DNA of 64,000 bases from an uncultured Eubacterium sp. (lineage in GTDB: Bacteria; Bacillota; Clostridia; Lachnospirales; Lachnospiraceae), in contig CAKRFN010000005.1 in NCBI GenBank assembly GCA_934320655.1, forward strand, positions 102,755 through 166,754, in the 5' to 3' direction. Shown piece after piece: positions 52,120-62,109 of the stretch; position 1 is the stretch's first letter, and the number at the start of each line of letters is the position of its first letter. The translations under genes and the position numbers were made by a program. The notes beneath the pieces are model-generated. The model searched no databases. It had not been told where the DNA came from and worked only from the letters and a program-made list of their open reading frames with translations.

Positions 52120-53199
52120 ATGACGAAGATCAAGGATTTGGTCTTTCAGGAACCTCAAAACAAAAACGAATCACCAAAGATTGTTGTTGTACTGCGCATG
52201 TCGGTGCTTATATTCATGCTGTACCTGCTGTTGGTATGTGTGGGATTTCTCGTTTCGGCGCGCTATTACTTAGCAGTCATTGGTGCAATATTCCTCATAC
52301 TGTATGTATATGTATTTCGGTGTACCTATCAGGATAAAATGCGTTTTTCCTACATCATGCTGAATATCACGACGGTGTTATGGGTAGGCAGCTTTTATGT
52401 ACTGTTTGGCAGTGATACAGGTGTGCATCATTTTATCTTTGCGCTCATCGTGGTAGATCTGTTCATGGAGCGCAGGCATCCGGTGCGGACGCTGGTTATT
52501 CTGTATCTGATCCGTGTATTTTTGTACCTGCATGGTCAGTATATACAGGTGACGGATATCGCGAGGCTGCCGGGTCAGCTGCGGATGTACATGTATCTGG
52601 TGAGCATCGTCTTAGAGGGTGCGATGATTATGTTTACCGGTGTGTATTTCACGAAGGATGCTTTTCAGATGGAGAGCAGGCTGCAGGAGTACAACAAGGA
52701 GCTGCGCCATATCGCATCGACCGATCCGCTTACCAAGCTGTGGAACCGTTTCTGTATGCTCGATCATGTGAACCGCTGCCTGAAACGCTACAACCGCGGC
52801 GAGATGCAGTTTATGTCCGTGGCGATCGGTGACATCGATCATTTCAAACGGATCAATGATACATATGGACATGAGTGCGGCGACGAGGTACTGCGCAAAC
52901 TGACAGAGCTGTTCCGCCAGCATATGAACGGCGTCGGGGCAGTTGCCCGCTGGGGCGGCGAGGAGTTTCTGTTCTTATTTGAGAATATGAACGGTGATGA
53001 CGCATGGAATGAGCTGTCAAAGCTGCAGCTCAAGATCAACCGGCTGGAGATCCCTTATGAGGATCAGATCATTCATGTGACGATGACGCTGGGACTGACC
53101 GAGTATAATCCGCATATCTCGACGGATGCGAACATCAAGGAGGCAGATGATAAGCTGTATAAAGGAAAAGAAAGCGGTCGTAACCGTATTGTATATTAA
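52120..53199 (+). CDS. Membrane-bound GGDEF diguanylate cyclase
   Basis: About 359 residues from ATG 52120 (TTG 52111 is possible; GAGAGGG upstream). Five or six helices in the first 190 residues (VVVLRMSVLIFMLYLLLVCVG, YLAVIGAIFLILYVYVF, AMIMFTGVYFTKDAF), then the GGDEF domain: TDPLTKLWNRF, GDIDHFKRINDTYGHECGDEVL and active-site WGGEEF. The inhibitory RxxD site five residues before the active site is absent (NGVG in its place), so no product inhibition is expected. It would make cyclic di-GMP in answer to an unknown membrane signal. Divergent from the wall protein gene. Confidence 0.85.
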   Translation: MTKIKDLVFQEPQNKNESPKIVVVLRMSVLIFMLYLLLVCVGFLVSARYYLAVIGAIFLILYVYVFRCTYQDKMRFSYIMLNITTVLWVGSFYVLFGSDTGVHHFIFALIVVDLFMERRHPVRTLVILYLIRVFLYLHGQYIQVTDIARLPGQLRMYMYLVSIVLEGAMIMFTGVYFTKDAFQMESRLQEYNKELRHIASTDPLTKLWNRFCMLDHVNRCLKRYNRGEMQFMSVAIGDIDHFKRINDTYGHECGDEVLRKLTELFRQHMNGVGAVARWGGEEFLFLFENMNGDDAWNELSKLQLKINRLEIPYEDQIIHVTMTLGLTEYNPHISTDANIKEADDKLYKGKESGRNRIVY

Positions 53200-53218
53200 A
53201 AGAAAAAATATTTATTCG

Positions 53219-53249
53219 GGAGAGCCTGTAGTGAATCGGGCTCTCCTTT
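53219..53249 (+). terminator. Terminator after the GGDEF gene
   Basis: 8-bp stem GGAGAGCC (53219-53226) with GGCTCTCC (53239-53246), followed by a short TTT. Weak T tract. Confidence 0.65.
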
Positions 53250-53289
53250 CGTTATAGTAAGTGTCAGCAGATAAAGAGAGGCAGAGGAT

Positions 53290-55056
53290 ATGAGAAAGAA
53301 AGCTGAAAAATGGGTGGTACTCGCAAAAAGCGCGGATTTTAACGGAATCGGAAAGACCTATGGCGTTGATCCGGTCATCGCGCGCGTGGTGCGCAACCGG
53401 GAAGTGGTCGGGGAGCAGGAGCTGGACGAGTATTTTCATCCATCGACAGACCGTTTGTGTGAGCCGTCTCTTTTACAGGATGCCGAAAAGGCCGCGCAGA
53501 TTCTGTTGACGAAGATCCGCCGGCAGGCAAAGATACGCATTATCGGTGACTATGATATCGACGGTATTTTTTCTACCTATATTTTATATGATGGACTAAA
53601 GGCGTGTGGCGCGTGTGTGGACTATACCTTGCCGCACCGGATCAAGGACGGCTACGGGCTGAGTGAAAAGCTGATCCGGGAAGCTGCTGAGCAGGGCTGT
53701 GATACGATCCTGACCTGTGATAACGGCATTGCGGCTGCCGCGGAGATCGCACTGGCGAAGGAACTCGGCATGACCGTTGTTGTGACCGACCACCACGAAG
53801 TACCGCTGCACTGGGAGGGAGATACCGCGGCAGCCGTGCTGCCACAGGCGGATGCGGTTGTCGATCCGAAGCGTGCGGACTGTGAATACCCGTGCAAGGG
53901 GATCTGTGGGGCGGTCGTGGCGTGGAAGGTGCTGCAACTGGTACAGCGTGCGTGCGGACAGCCGGACGCATGGAAAAAATACCTGCAATATGCGGCGTTT
54001 GCAACGATCGGGGATGTGATGGAACTGCGCGGGGAAAACCGCACGATCACGACACTTGGACTGGAGCAGCTGCGCCGGACGGACAACATCGGACTACAGG
54101 CGCTGATCGCGTGCAGCGGTCTCAACGCAGACCAGCTTCGCGCGTATCATATCGGCTATGTGATCGGCCCCTGCATCAATGCGACCGGCAGGCTGGACAC
54201 GGCAAAGCGTGCACTGGAGCTGCTCATAGAGACGGATCATTGGCGTGCACAGAAGATCGCGCAGGAGCTGGTGTCGCTCAATGATGAGCGCAAACAACTG
54301 ACCACAGAAGGTGTCGAGGAAGCGGTTCGTCTCGTCGAGGAGCAGGAATTGTGGAAACATCCGGTGCTGGTCGTTTATCTGCCGCAGACTCATGAGAGTC
54401 TGGCGGGCATTATCGCCGGACGTCTGCGCGAACGCTATTACCGTCCGACTTATGTGCTGACGAACGGGGAGGACTGCGTGAAAGGTTCCGGACGCTCGAT
54501 TCCCTCGTACCATATGTATGAGCATCTGAGCCGTGTCGGATCACTGCTCATCAAATTCGGAGGTCATGCGATGGCGGCGGGACTCTCGCTCGCACCGGAG
54601 CATCTGGAGGAGTTTGAACGGCTGCTGTGCGAACAGGCGCAGTTATCAGAGGAAGATCTGACAGAGACGATCCGGATCGATGTACCGATGCCGATTTCCT
54701 ATATCACAGAGACGCTGATCGGGCAGCTATCGGTACTGGAGCCTTGCGGGAACGGCAATGAAAAGCCGATTTTTGCAGACAAGGAGCTGCTGGCAAGAGG
54801 CGCATCTCTCATAGGAAAAGAGCATAATATGTTAAAGCTCCAGCTCATTGGCAGCCGTGGAGGGGTGGATGCACTCTATTTTGGGGATGCGGAGGAATTT
54901 TTAGACTATTACAGGGAAAAATACGGAGCAGAAGAAGTGGATGCCCTGCTGTGCGGGAGACCGCAGCAGATGCGGTTTGCGTTTACCTATTATCCGCAGA
55001 TTAACAGCTATCAGGGCATTACAAGTATCCAGATCGTAGTCACACACTACGCATAA
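53290..55056 (+). CDS. recJ: Single-stranded-DNA-specific exonuclease RecJ
   Basis: 588 residues. DHH-family motifs: RIIGDYDIDGIFSTYIL (motif I), LTCDNGIAA (II), VVTDHHEVP (III) and AVVAWKVLQL (IV), plus the DHHA1 block SGRSIPSYHMYEHLSRVGSLLIKFGGHAMAAG. It digests 5' single strands in recombination and mismatch repair. SD AGAGAGGCAGAGG precedes ATG. Slightly shorter than Bacillus RecJ because the extra C-terminal domain is missing, as in clostridia. Confidence 0.9.
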   Translation: MRKKAEKWVVLAKSADFNGIGKTYGVDPVIARVVRNREVVGEQELDEYFHPSTDRLCEPSLLQDAEKAAQILLTKIRRQAKIRIIGDYDIDGIFSTYILYDGLKACGACVDYTLPHRIKDGYGLSEKLIREAAEQGCDTILTCDNGIAAAAEIALAKELGMTVVVTDHHEVPLHWEGDTAAAVLPQADAVVDPKRADCEYPCKGICGAVVAWKVLQLVQRACGQPDAWKKYLQYAAFATIGDVMELRGENRTITTLGLEQLRRTDNIGLQALIACSGLNADQLRAYHIGYVIGPCINATGRLDTAKRALELLIETDHWRAQKIAQELVSLNDERKQLTTEGVEEAVRLVEEQELWKHPVLVVYLPQTHESLAGIIAGRLRERYYRPTYVLTNGEDCVKGSGRSIPSYHMYEHLSRVGSLLIKFGGHAMAAGLSLAPEHLEEFERLLCEQAQLSEEDLTETIRIDVPMPISYITETLIGQLSVLEPCGNGNEKPIFADKELLARGASLIGKEHNMLKLQLIGSRGGVDALYFGDAEEFLDYYREKYGAEEVDALLCGRPQQMRFAFTYYPQINSYQGITSIQIVVTHYA

Positions 55057-55129
55057 TCGATCTAAGGGTTGACTTTTTGCGCAATATGGTTCAGAATACG
55101 TGTAACTATGCTAACATGGGGGACACGGT

Positions 55130-56071
55130 ATGGTACGAGAGGATTATCACTTTTTATCAAGGGACACAAAGACAAAAATACACGGTGTGCGCTGGCTTCC
55201 GGATGATGGGGCGGTATACGGAGTGATCCAGCTGGTACACGGGATGCAGGAGTATATCGGACGCTATGAGGAATTTGCCGAATTTATGACATCACACGGT
55301 TTTCTGGTTGTGGGACATGACCATCTCGGACATGGAGAGTCCGTCAGGGACAGCAGGCATCTGGGGTATTTCTGCAAATCCAGACCGTCGCAGGTACTGG
55401 TTGCCGATATGCATCAGGTGACGGATATGACCAGACGGGTGTATCCGGGTGTGCCGTATTTCATTTTCGGACACAGCATGGGCTCGTATCTGCTGCGCAA
55501 ATACCTGACAATCTACAGCGATGAAGTCGACGGCGCGATTATCTGCGGTACGGGAAGTGTGCCCGATGCGGCGTGTTATTTCGGAATCGCCTGCTGTCAC
55601 GCGATCGCGACATTCCGCGGCTGGCATTACCGCAGCCGTTTTGTGAAACATGCGACGTTTGGAAAGAACTATGCGCAGTTCTGCATGGATGGCAGCAGAC
55701 CCGAAGACAGCTGGTTATCGCGCAATACGGAGAGTGTAAAAAAATATTACAGCGATCCGCTGTGCACATTTGATTTTACGCTGAATGGCTACTACGGTCT
55801 GTTTACGACGGTAGCCTATGATAACAAGGAAAAGTATATCAGACAGATCCGCACGGATCTTCCGATACTTTTAATATCCGGCGACAAAGACCCTGTGGGT
55901 GATGCCGGAGTGGGAGTGAAACGTGTGTACCGCCAGTATAAAAAGGCGGGTATTAAAAATGTTGCAATGAAGCTGTACGAGGATGACCGGCACGAGCTGC
56001 TCAATGAGAACGACCGTGCGGACGTATATGCAGACATATGGGGATGGATAAAGAGACATACCGGACGCTGA
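55130..56071 (+). CDS. Alpha/beta hydrolase, monoacylglycerol-lipase-like
   Basis: 313 residues. Hydrolase_4 pattern: VYGVIQLVHGMQEYIGRYEEFAE (oxyanion HGM), LVVGHDHLGHGES, catalytic Ser in FIFGHSMGSYLLRKYL, Asp in ILLISGDKDPVGD and His in YEDDRHELLNE. All three catalytic residues are visible. No signal peptide. It would cleave monoacylglycerol or a related ester; substrate not proven. 28 bases before the DUF1002 gene. Confidence 0.85.
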   Translation: MVREDYHFLSRDTKTKIHGVRWLPDDGAVYGVIQLVHGMQEYIGRYEEFAEFMTSHGFLVVGHDHLGHGESVRDSRHLGYFCKSRPSQVLVADMHQVTDMTRRVYPGVPYFIFGHSMGSYLLRKYLTIYSDEVDGAIICGTGSVPDAACYFGIACCHAIATFRGWHYRSRFVKHATFGKNYAQFCMDGSRPEDSWLSRNTESVKKYYSDPLCTFDFTLNGYYGLFTTVAYDNKEKYIRQIRTDLPILLISGDKDPVGDAGVGVKRVYRQYKKAGIKNVAMKLYEDDRHELLNENDRADVYADIWGWIKRHTGR

Positions 56072-56099
56072 TCCGGTACCCAAGAAGGAGGAAACAAAC

Positions 56100-57182
56100 A
56101 TGAAGAGAAATCATATGAAAAAATGGCTGGCGATGCTGATGGTGGCTGTCACTGTCTGCTCGACGGCAGTGCCTGCGGCAGCAGAGCAGGTAGAGGGAGA
56201 GATCTCTGCGGATGATGACAGAGTATTAGACGGTACGACCGATGAGGTGCAGGGTGATGTGATGCCGATCAATGATATGGGCGAATCACAGCCTGTCGCA
56301 GATGTAGAGATCGAGTCTGATGCGGATGCAGAAGATAAATCCGGGACATCCGAGATCAATCAGGATGACAATGTAGAGATCGCGGCGGACGACAAGCCGT
56401 ATCTGGCACTCGGAGAGAACCTGTCCGCAGAGCAGAAAGCGACGGTACTCGACCTCATGGGTATCGATGCCGCCAAGCTGGATGATTATAATGTCGTATC
56501 GATCACAAACGCGGAGGAGCACCAGTATCTCGATGAGTACCTTCCGGCAGAGAAGATCGGAACGAGGGCATTATCTTCGGTCGTGATCGTACAGAGGGAA
56601 AAGGGTAACGGATTAAACATCTCTACAAAGAATATTAACTATTGTACGGTCGGCATGTATAAGAATGCGCTTGCGACCGCAGGTCTGAAGGATGCAGATA
56701 TCATTGTGGCAGGACCGACACCGATCTCCGGAACGGCAGCGCTGATCGGAGCGATGAAGGCATATTCCGAGATTACCGGCGAGCCGGTGGACGAGGAGAG
56801 TCTGGATGCGGCGATGAATGAGATCGTTGTGACCGGAGAACTGGCTGACCTGATTCAGGGAGCTGATGACGGCGAAGTCGAAGAGTTCATGGCTTACGTC
56901 AAGCAGAAGGTGTTAGAGGGCGGTCTGAAGGATGAGAGCAGTATCCGTGAGTGCATTGACGAGGCGCTCGATAAATATGATTTCACGATGACAGATGATG
57001 AGAAGAATCAGCTGGTCGATGTATTATTGAAGATCAGCAAGCTTGACATCAATGTGGATTCATTGATCGATCAGGCAAAATCACTGTACGACCAGATCAA
57101 AAATTCCGATGATGCGCAGGGATTTATCGCAAAGATCCTGCAGGGCATCAAAGATTTTTTCAAAAATATATTTAACTGGTAA
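56100..57182 (+). CDS. Secreted DUF1002-family protein
   Basis: 360 residues. Signal peptide (KKWLAMLMVAVTVCSTAVPAAAE), then a strongly acidic linker of about 80 residues and a DUF1002 domain from about residue 100 (YLALGENLSAEQKATVLDLMG, VVIVQREKGNGLNISTKNIN, IIVAGPTPISGTAALIGAMKAY). The last 110 residues are helical and end hydrophobic (FIAKILQGIKDFFKNIF). The family is exported in Gram-positive bacteria and has no known activity. GGAGG precedes ATG. Confidence 0.8.
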   Translation: MKRNHMKKWLAMLMVAVTVCSTAVPAAAEQVEGEISADDDRVLDGTTDEVQGDVMPINDMGESQPVADVEIESDADAEDKSGTSEINQDDNVEIAADDKPYLALGENLSAEQKATVLDLMGIDAAKLDDYNVVSITNAEEHQYLDEYLPAEKIGTRALSSVVIVQREKGNGLNISTKNINYCTVGMYKNALATAGLKDADIIVAGPTPISGTAALIGAMKAYSEITGEPVDEESLDAAMNEIVVTGELADLIQGADDGEVEEFMAYVKQKVLEGGLKDESSIRECIDEALDKYDFTMTDDEKNQLVDVLLKISKLDINVDSLIDQAKSLYDQIKNSDDAQGFIAKILQGIKDFFKNIFNW

Positions 57183-57192
57183 TGGAATATCG

Positions 57193-57231
57193 AAAAAAGG
57201 GTTTGGCATTTCAACATGCCAAACCTTTTTT
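57193..57231 (+). terminator. Bidirectional terminator between DUF1002 and the reverse membrane gene
   Basis: 10-bp stem GGTTTGGCAT (57200-57209) with ATGCCAAACC (57216-57225), flanked by A6 on the left and T6 on the right, so it works on both strands. Confidence 0.93.
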
Positions 57232-57235
57232 AAAT

Positions 57236-58276
57236 TCAGATTTTCTGTTTCAGAAACGCGATCAGTCCGTCGGCAAAGCGTGTCACACCGGGCATCGCCT
57301 GGACTGCCTTGCGGTTTTTCTCGTTGAAACCGACCAGGATATCGTGGTTTGCTTCGGACAAATAATCGATAATACCGTCGATATCGGACTTCATATTTTT
57401 GGGAAACTGAATATACAGGTGCTTGTTTGCGGTGATATGCAGCGTATAGGAAATACTGAAATGATACCACAAAATATTGTGCAGTGTGGAATATTTGTAG
57501 ATCCACACGATCTCCTTGATCGGGATAACAGTCACGGACTTGTTTGCAAACGCGATGAAAAAGTGCTCCGTGATAAACATATCCTCGGTCGCCAGCTGCG
57601 GCAGCGTGGCAAGCTCCTCCTCCGCCTGTGCTAACAGCTCCGCGCGTTTGCCGTACAGACCGAGCTGGCGGCTCGCGGGCGAGAGCACCGGAAACAGCGC
57701 ATAGAGCAGAAACAGCACGATGGATAGCAGCGAATAGATCGCAGATGCAAAATAGCAAAAGCACAGGATCGAGCTGCCGATGCGCCCGAATCCGGGCTCG
57801 GATATGATGCAGGGTGATACCTTATCATAGAAACCGGCGGTCGTCCACGACAGATCATTTGCGAGGTTCTCTGCGAGAATCGAATAGCTCTCCGGCTGTG
57901 TGCGGATGCTGGCGAGTATCTGTACATCGTCGATGTGTGGCAGCCCTTCCTCACATGTGCCCGGATTTAAAATGACCAGATAGCAGCCGTCATTACGGAT
58001 CGTGTAATAATAATATCCGGTGACGAAACCGAGGCGGCTCTGGGTGTATCCGGTAAAGTTCAGATCGTGCAGCGTAGTCGAGATATAACGGCTGCCGTTG
58101 GCTGCCAGATCTGAGATCCGCGCCTGCTCGGAGACTACGAGCGGACGGATCAGTGACTGCATCGGTGTATAAAACCAGATAATAATCAGAAAGATACAAT
58201 ATACGATCGGAGAGAAAATACGTCTGCCGTAGGTACTCCGTATTTTTTTTGTTATCAGATGGTCTAATTGGTGCAT
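57236..58276 (-). CDS. Membrane protein of unknown function
   Basis: About 346 residues from ATG 58276, which has GGAGGAACACAC just upstream on this strand. Two main hydrophobic segments: IFSPIVYCIFLIIIWFYTPMQ near the N-terminus and ILCFCYFASAIYSLLSIVLFLLYALF in the middle. Between them is an extracytoplasmic region of about 150 residues; the C-terminal third is cytoplasmic, with EIVWIYKYSTLHNILWYHFSISY. The two-helix layout recalls proteins annotated DUF6709 in Lachnospiraceae, but I am not certain. No catalytic motif. Confidence 0.6.
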   Translation of the reverse strand: MHQLDHLITKKIRSTYGRRIFSPIVYCIFLIIIWFYTPMQSLIRPLVVSEQARISDLAANGSRYISTTLHDLNFTGYTQSRLGFVTGYYYYTIRNDGCYLVILNPGTCEEGLPHIDDVQILASIRTQPESYSILAENLANDLSWTTAGFYDKVSPCIISEPGFGRIGSSILCFCYFASAIYSLLSIVLFLLYALFPVLSPASRQLGLYGKRAELLAQAEEELATLPQLATEDMFITEHFFIAFANKSVTVIPIKEIVWIYKYSTLHNILWYHFSISYTLHITANKHLYIQFPKNMKSDIDGIIDYLSEANHDILVGFNEKNRKAVQAMPGVTRFADGLIAFLKQKI

Positions 58277-58427
58277 GTGTGTTCCTCCATTGATTATCCA
58301 TTGTAACAAAAATGAGGATCAATTCCAAGTCGGAGCACAAATTTTTAGTAGAAAGTTTTCTGCAAAAATGGTATAGTGATACTATTCTGGAGCGATCCGG
58401 ATAAAATGGATACAGTGAGGCAGAAGG

Positions 58428-59201
58428 ATGGATGCATATACCGGATTTGCGGAAGTATATGATGAATTTATGGAAGATGTTCCCTATGAAAAATGGCGGG
58501 ATCTGGTCGTAGCAGAATTGAAAAAAGAAGGGATTGCGGACGGGCTGGTGCTCGATCTCGGCTGTGGAACGGGTACATTCACGCGGATGCTCGCGGAGGC
58601 GGGTTATGACATGATCGGCGTGGACGGCTCGCAGGAGATGCTGATGGAGGCGCGTGAAAAGACGGCTGACAGCGGGATCTTATATCTGTGCCAGGATATG
58701 CGTGAGTTTGAGCTGTACGGTACGGTGCGGGCAATCGTGAGTACGTGTGATACGATGAATTATCTGCTGACGCCGGAGGATTTTATCCGGACCCTGCGTC
58801 TGGCAAATAACTATCTCGATCCGGGCGGCGTGTTTATTTTCGACCTGAACACGCTCTATAAGTTCCGTGAGGTCATGGGCAATACGACGATTGCGGAGAA
58901 CGGTGAGGATGCCAGCTTTATCTGGGACAACTATTTTGATGAGGAGACCGGCAGGAACGAGTACGATCTGACGCTGTTTATCAGGCAGGAAAATGGCTTG
59001 TTTGCGCGCGTGAGCGAGGTTCACGAGGAACAGGGCTATGCACCGGAACAGATTCTGGAATTTATCGCGCGCAGTGGGATGGAATATGTGCGTGCGTTTG
59101 ACGCGGAGACCGGCGGTGAGCCGCATGAGACGAGCGAGAAAGTGTTTTATGTCGTCAGGGAGCATGGGAAAGCCGCGCAGCCGGAATCGGACGAGACATA
59201 A
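58428..59201 (+). CDS. Class I SAM-dependent methyltransferase
   Basis: 257 residues. Motif I VLDLGCGTGTFTRMLAEAGY, motif II MIGVDGSQEMLMEAREK and LYLCQDMREFEL give a Rossmann methyltransferase fold; FAEVYDEFMEDVPYEKW at the N-terminus is typical of a small clostridial group. Substrate unknown. AGGCAGAAGG precedes ATG and the hslO gene follows 38 bases later. Confidence 0.8.
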   Translation: MDAYTGFAEVYDEFMEDVPYEKWRDLVVAELKKEGIADGLVLDLGCGTGTFTRMLAEAGYDMIGVDGSQEMLMEAREKTADSGILYLCQDMREFELYGTVRAIVSTCDTMNYLLTPEDFIRTLRLANNYLDPGGVFIFDLNTLYKFREVMGNTTIAENGEDASFIWDNYFDEETGRNEYDLTLFIRQENGLFARVSEVHEEQGYAPEQILEFIARSGMEYVRAFDAETGGEPHETSEKVFYVVREHGKAAQPESDET

Positions 59202-59239
59202 ATAGAAAAACAGAAATAGAGGACAGAGAGGAATACAGC

Positions 59240-60124
59240 ATGAAAGATTATATGGTAAGGGCAACGGCAGCAGACGGAGCGATCCGCGCGTTTGCAGTCA
59301 CGACAAAGCATCTGGTAGAGGAAGCACGTGTGCGCCATGATACGAGTCCGGTGATGACCGCCGCACTCGGCAGGCTGCTCAGCGCCGGAACGATGATGGG
59401 TGCGATGATGAAGGGAGAAAACGATATTCTGACCTTGCAGATCCGCGGTGACGGGCCCGGCAAGGGGCTGACCGTGACAGCCGATTCGAAAGGAAATGTG
59501 AAAGGTTATCCGGAGGTGCCGGTCGTGGCATTGCCTTCCCGCGCGGACGGACATCTGAACGTCGGAGGGGCGATGGGACACGGTATGCTGCGTGTGATTA
59601 AGGATATGGGACTCAAAGAGCCTTATGTCGGAGAGGTCGATTTGCAGACCGGAGAGATCGCTGAGGATCTGACCTATTATTTTGCGGCGAGTGAGCAGAT
59701 TCCGTCTGTCGTCGGGCTGGGCGTGCTCGTCGACAAGGACGGCAGTGTTTTACAGGCGGGAGGCTTTATCATCCAGCTTATGCCGTTTACGAGTGAGGAG
59801 GTTATCAGCAAGCTTGAGGGCAGCCTTGCGACGCTCGAGCCTGTCACGAAGATGTTAGAGCGCGGATTTACGCCGGAGGTGATTTTGGAGGAGGTGCTGA
59901 CCTTCTTTGATGTGGAATACAATGAGACCATGCCGGTGCAGTTCCATTGTAATTGTTCCAAGGAGCGCATTACAAAAGCACTGATCAGTGTCGGCAAAAA
60001 GGGGTTAAAGGAAATGATTGATGACGGGGAGCCGATCCATGTCAACTGTCATTTCTGTAACACGGACTATACATTTGAGATCGATGAGTTAAAGGAGATA
60101 GCAAAGTGCAGCAGGGTTTCATAA
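59240..60124 (+). CDS. hslO: Redox-regulated chaperone Hsp33
   Basis: 294 residues. The C-terminal zinc centre is FHCNCSKERI (CxC) and VNCHFCNTDYTF (CxxC), four Cys that release zinc and form disulfides on oxidation. The N-terminal domain has IRAFAVTTKHLVEEAR and GAMMKGENDILTLQIRGDGPG. It protects unfolded proteins during oxidative stress. The last 19 bases overlap the nadE start. Confidence 0.94.
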   Translation: MKDYMVRATAADGAIRAFAVTTKHLVEEARVRHDTSPVMTAALGRLLSAGTMMGAMMKGENDILTLQIRGDGPGKGLTVTADSKGNVKGYPEVPVVALPSRADGHLNVGGAMGHGMLRVIKDMGLKEPYVGEVDLQTGEIAEDLTYYFAASEQIPSVVGLGVLVDKDGSVLQAGGFIIQLMPFTSEEVISKLEGSLATLEPVTKMLERGFTPEVILEEVLTFFDVEYNETMPVQFHCNCSKERITKALISVGKKGLKEMIDDGEPIHVNCHFCNTDYTFEIDELKEIAKCSRVS

Positions 60125-62028
60125 AAGTAGCGGCTGTAACACCGTATATAAAAGTAGCAGATCCGTTGTTTAACCGGGAATCTGTATTGGAAAAAATCAC
60201 CGAGGCGGCAGAACAGGGCGCATCCGTGATCGTCTGTCCGGAGCTGTGCCTGACCGGATATACGTGTAATGATCTGTTTTTGCAGGAATTATTGCTGCGT
60301 GAGGCAAAGGAGGCGCTGCGGTGGCTCATGGAGCGCACGGCGCAGATGCAGGCGTTGATCTTTGTCGGGCTGCCGTATGAGCATCTGGGCAAGCTCTACA
60401 ACGTGGCGGCGGTGATCTGTGGCGGCAGACTGCTCGGTCTGGTGCCAAAGACACATCTGCCAAACTATGGCGAATTTTATGAACAGCGCCATTTTACGCG
60501 CGGGATGCGCGAGGCGGTTCCGGTCACATTTGATGCAGATGCACAGACATGGATGGGTACACAGCAGATCTTTGTCTGTCAGGAGTATCCGATGTTATCG
60601 GTAGCGGCGGAGATCTGCGAGGATCTGTGGGCGCCCGATCCGCCGAGCAACGGACATGCACTGGCGGGGGCTGACCTGATCGTGAATCTGTCCGCCAGTG
60701 ATGAGACGACCGGAAAGGATATTTACCGCAGGGAGCTCGTAAAAGGGCAGTCGGCACGGCTGCTGTGCGGTTATGTGTATTGCAGTGCCGGGGAGGGCGA
60801 ATCCACACAGGATATCGTATTTTCCGGACACAATGTGATCGCGGAAAATGGAACTGTGCTCGCCGAGGCAGCCCGTTTTACGAATGAGATCACATATTCC
60901 CAGATCGATGCCGCCCGGATGATCGGAGAGCGCAGACGCATGACGACGTTTGAGACGCGCGGACAGGAGGGCTACCGGTATCAGGAGTTTTCACTGGAAC
61001 TGCATGAGACCGTTCTGACCAGATACATTGATCCGGCACCGTTTGTGCCCGGAAATGTCTCTGACCGCGAGAAACGTTGTGAGGAGATTTTGGCGATCCA
61101 GTCCATGGGACTGAAAAAACGTCTCGCACATACCGGCTGCCAGCATGCAGTTGTCGGTATCTCCGGAGGACTGGATTCGACGCTGGCGCTGCTCGTGACG
61201 GTGCGTGCGTTTGACGCACTGGGATTGCCGCGGGCACAGATCACGGCTGTGACGATGCCGGGCTTTGGAACAACCGACCGCACGTATGAGAATGCAGTCG
61301 GCATGATTAAATGTCTCGGCGCAGAGCTTCGTGAGATCTCGATCGTGAATGCGGTCAACCAGCATTTTTCCGATATCGGACATGATGCATCGGTGCATGA
61401 TGTGACCTATGAGAACTGTCAGGCGCGCGAGCGCACGCAGATTCTGATGGATATTGCCAATAAAAACGGAGGCATGGTCATCGGAACCGGAGATATGTCA
61501 GAGCTGGCACTTGGCTGGGCGACCTACAACGGCGATCATATGTCCATGTATGCGGTGAACTGCTCCGTACCAAAGACACTTGTGCGCCATCTTGTGCGCT
61601 ATTATGCGGATACCTGTGGCGACGCAAAGCTGTCGGAGGTGCTGCTGGATGTACTTGATACTCCGGTCAGCCCGGAGCTGCTGCCGCCCGAGGACGGACA
61701 GATCTCACAAAAGACCGAGGATCTCGTCGGACCTTACGAGCTGCACGATTTTTATCTGTATCAGGTACTCCGTTACGGATTTTCTCCGGCGAAGGTGTAC
61801 CGTCTCGCCAAACTCGCATTTGCAGGCGCTTACGATGAGGCGACGATCTACAAGTGGCTGAAAACCTTTTACCGCAGATTTTTCTCGCAGCAGTTCAAGC
61901 GCTCCTGCATTCCGGATGGGCCGAAGGTCGGTACGATTGCGCTCTCCCCGCGCGGTGACCTGCGTATGCCCAGTGATGCATCCGTCAATGTGTGGATGCG
62001 GGAGCTTGGGGCGCTGGAGACGGAATAA
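60106..62028 (+). CDS. nadE: Glutamine-dependent NAD+ synthetase
   Basis: 640 residues, GTG start with AAAGGAG 9 bases upstream, inside hslO. The N-terminal nitrilase-type glutaminase has the Glu in CPELCLTGYTCNDL, Lys in LVPKTHLPNYGEFYEQR and Cys in VAAEICEDLWAPDPP. The C-terminal synthetase has the PP-loop GISGGLDSTLALLV. It adenylates and amidates deaminated NAD, with ammonia from glutamine passed between domains. Length is typical of the two-domain form. Confidence 0.95.
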   Translation: MQQGFIKVAAVTPYIKVADPLFNRESVLEKITEAAEQGASVIVCPELCLTGYTCNDLFLQELLLREAKEALRWLMERTAQMQALIFVGLPYEHLGKLYNVAAVICGGRLLGLVPKTHLPNYGEFYEQRHFTRGMREAVPVTFDADAQTWMGTQQIFVCQEYPMLSVAAEICEDLWAPDPPSNGHALAGADLIVNLSASDETTGKDIYRRELVKGQSARLLCGYVYCSAGEGESTQDIVFSGHNVIAENGTVLAEAARFTNEITYSQIDAARMIGERRRMTTFETRGQEGYRYQEFSLELHETVLTRYIDPAPFVPGNVSDREKRCEEILAIQSMGLKKRLAHTGCQHAVVGISGGLDSTLALLVTVRAFDALGLPRAQITAVTMPGFGTTDRTYENAVGMIKCLGAELREISIVNAVNQHFSDIGHDASVHDVTYENCQARERTQILMDIANKNGGMVIGTGDMSELALGWATYNGDHMSMYAVNCSVPKTLVRHLVRYYADTCGDAKLSEVLLDVLDTPVSPELLPPEDGQISQKTEDLVGPYELHDFYLYQVLRYGFSPAKVYRLAKLAFAGAYDEATIYKWLKTFYRRFFSQQFKRSCIPDGPKVGTIALSPRGDLRMPSDASVNVWMRELGALETE

Positions 62029-62109
62029 ACCGGAATTTCCATATCATAGCGCGCGGAAAATCTGACAGGAAATGACTGGATATAGAAAATGAAAAAGGAG
62101 AAACGGAAC

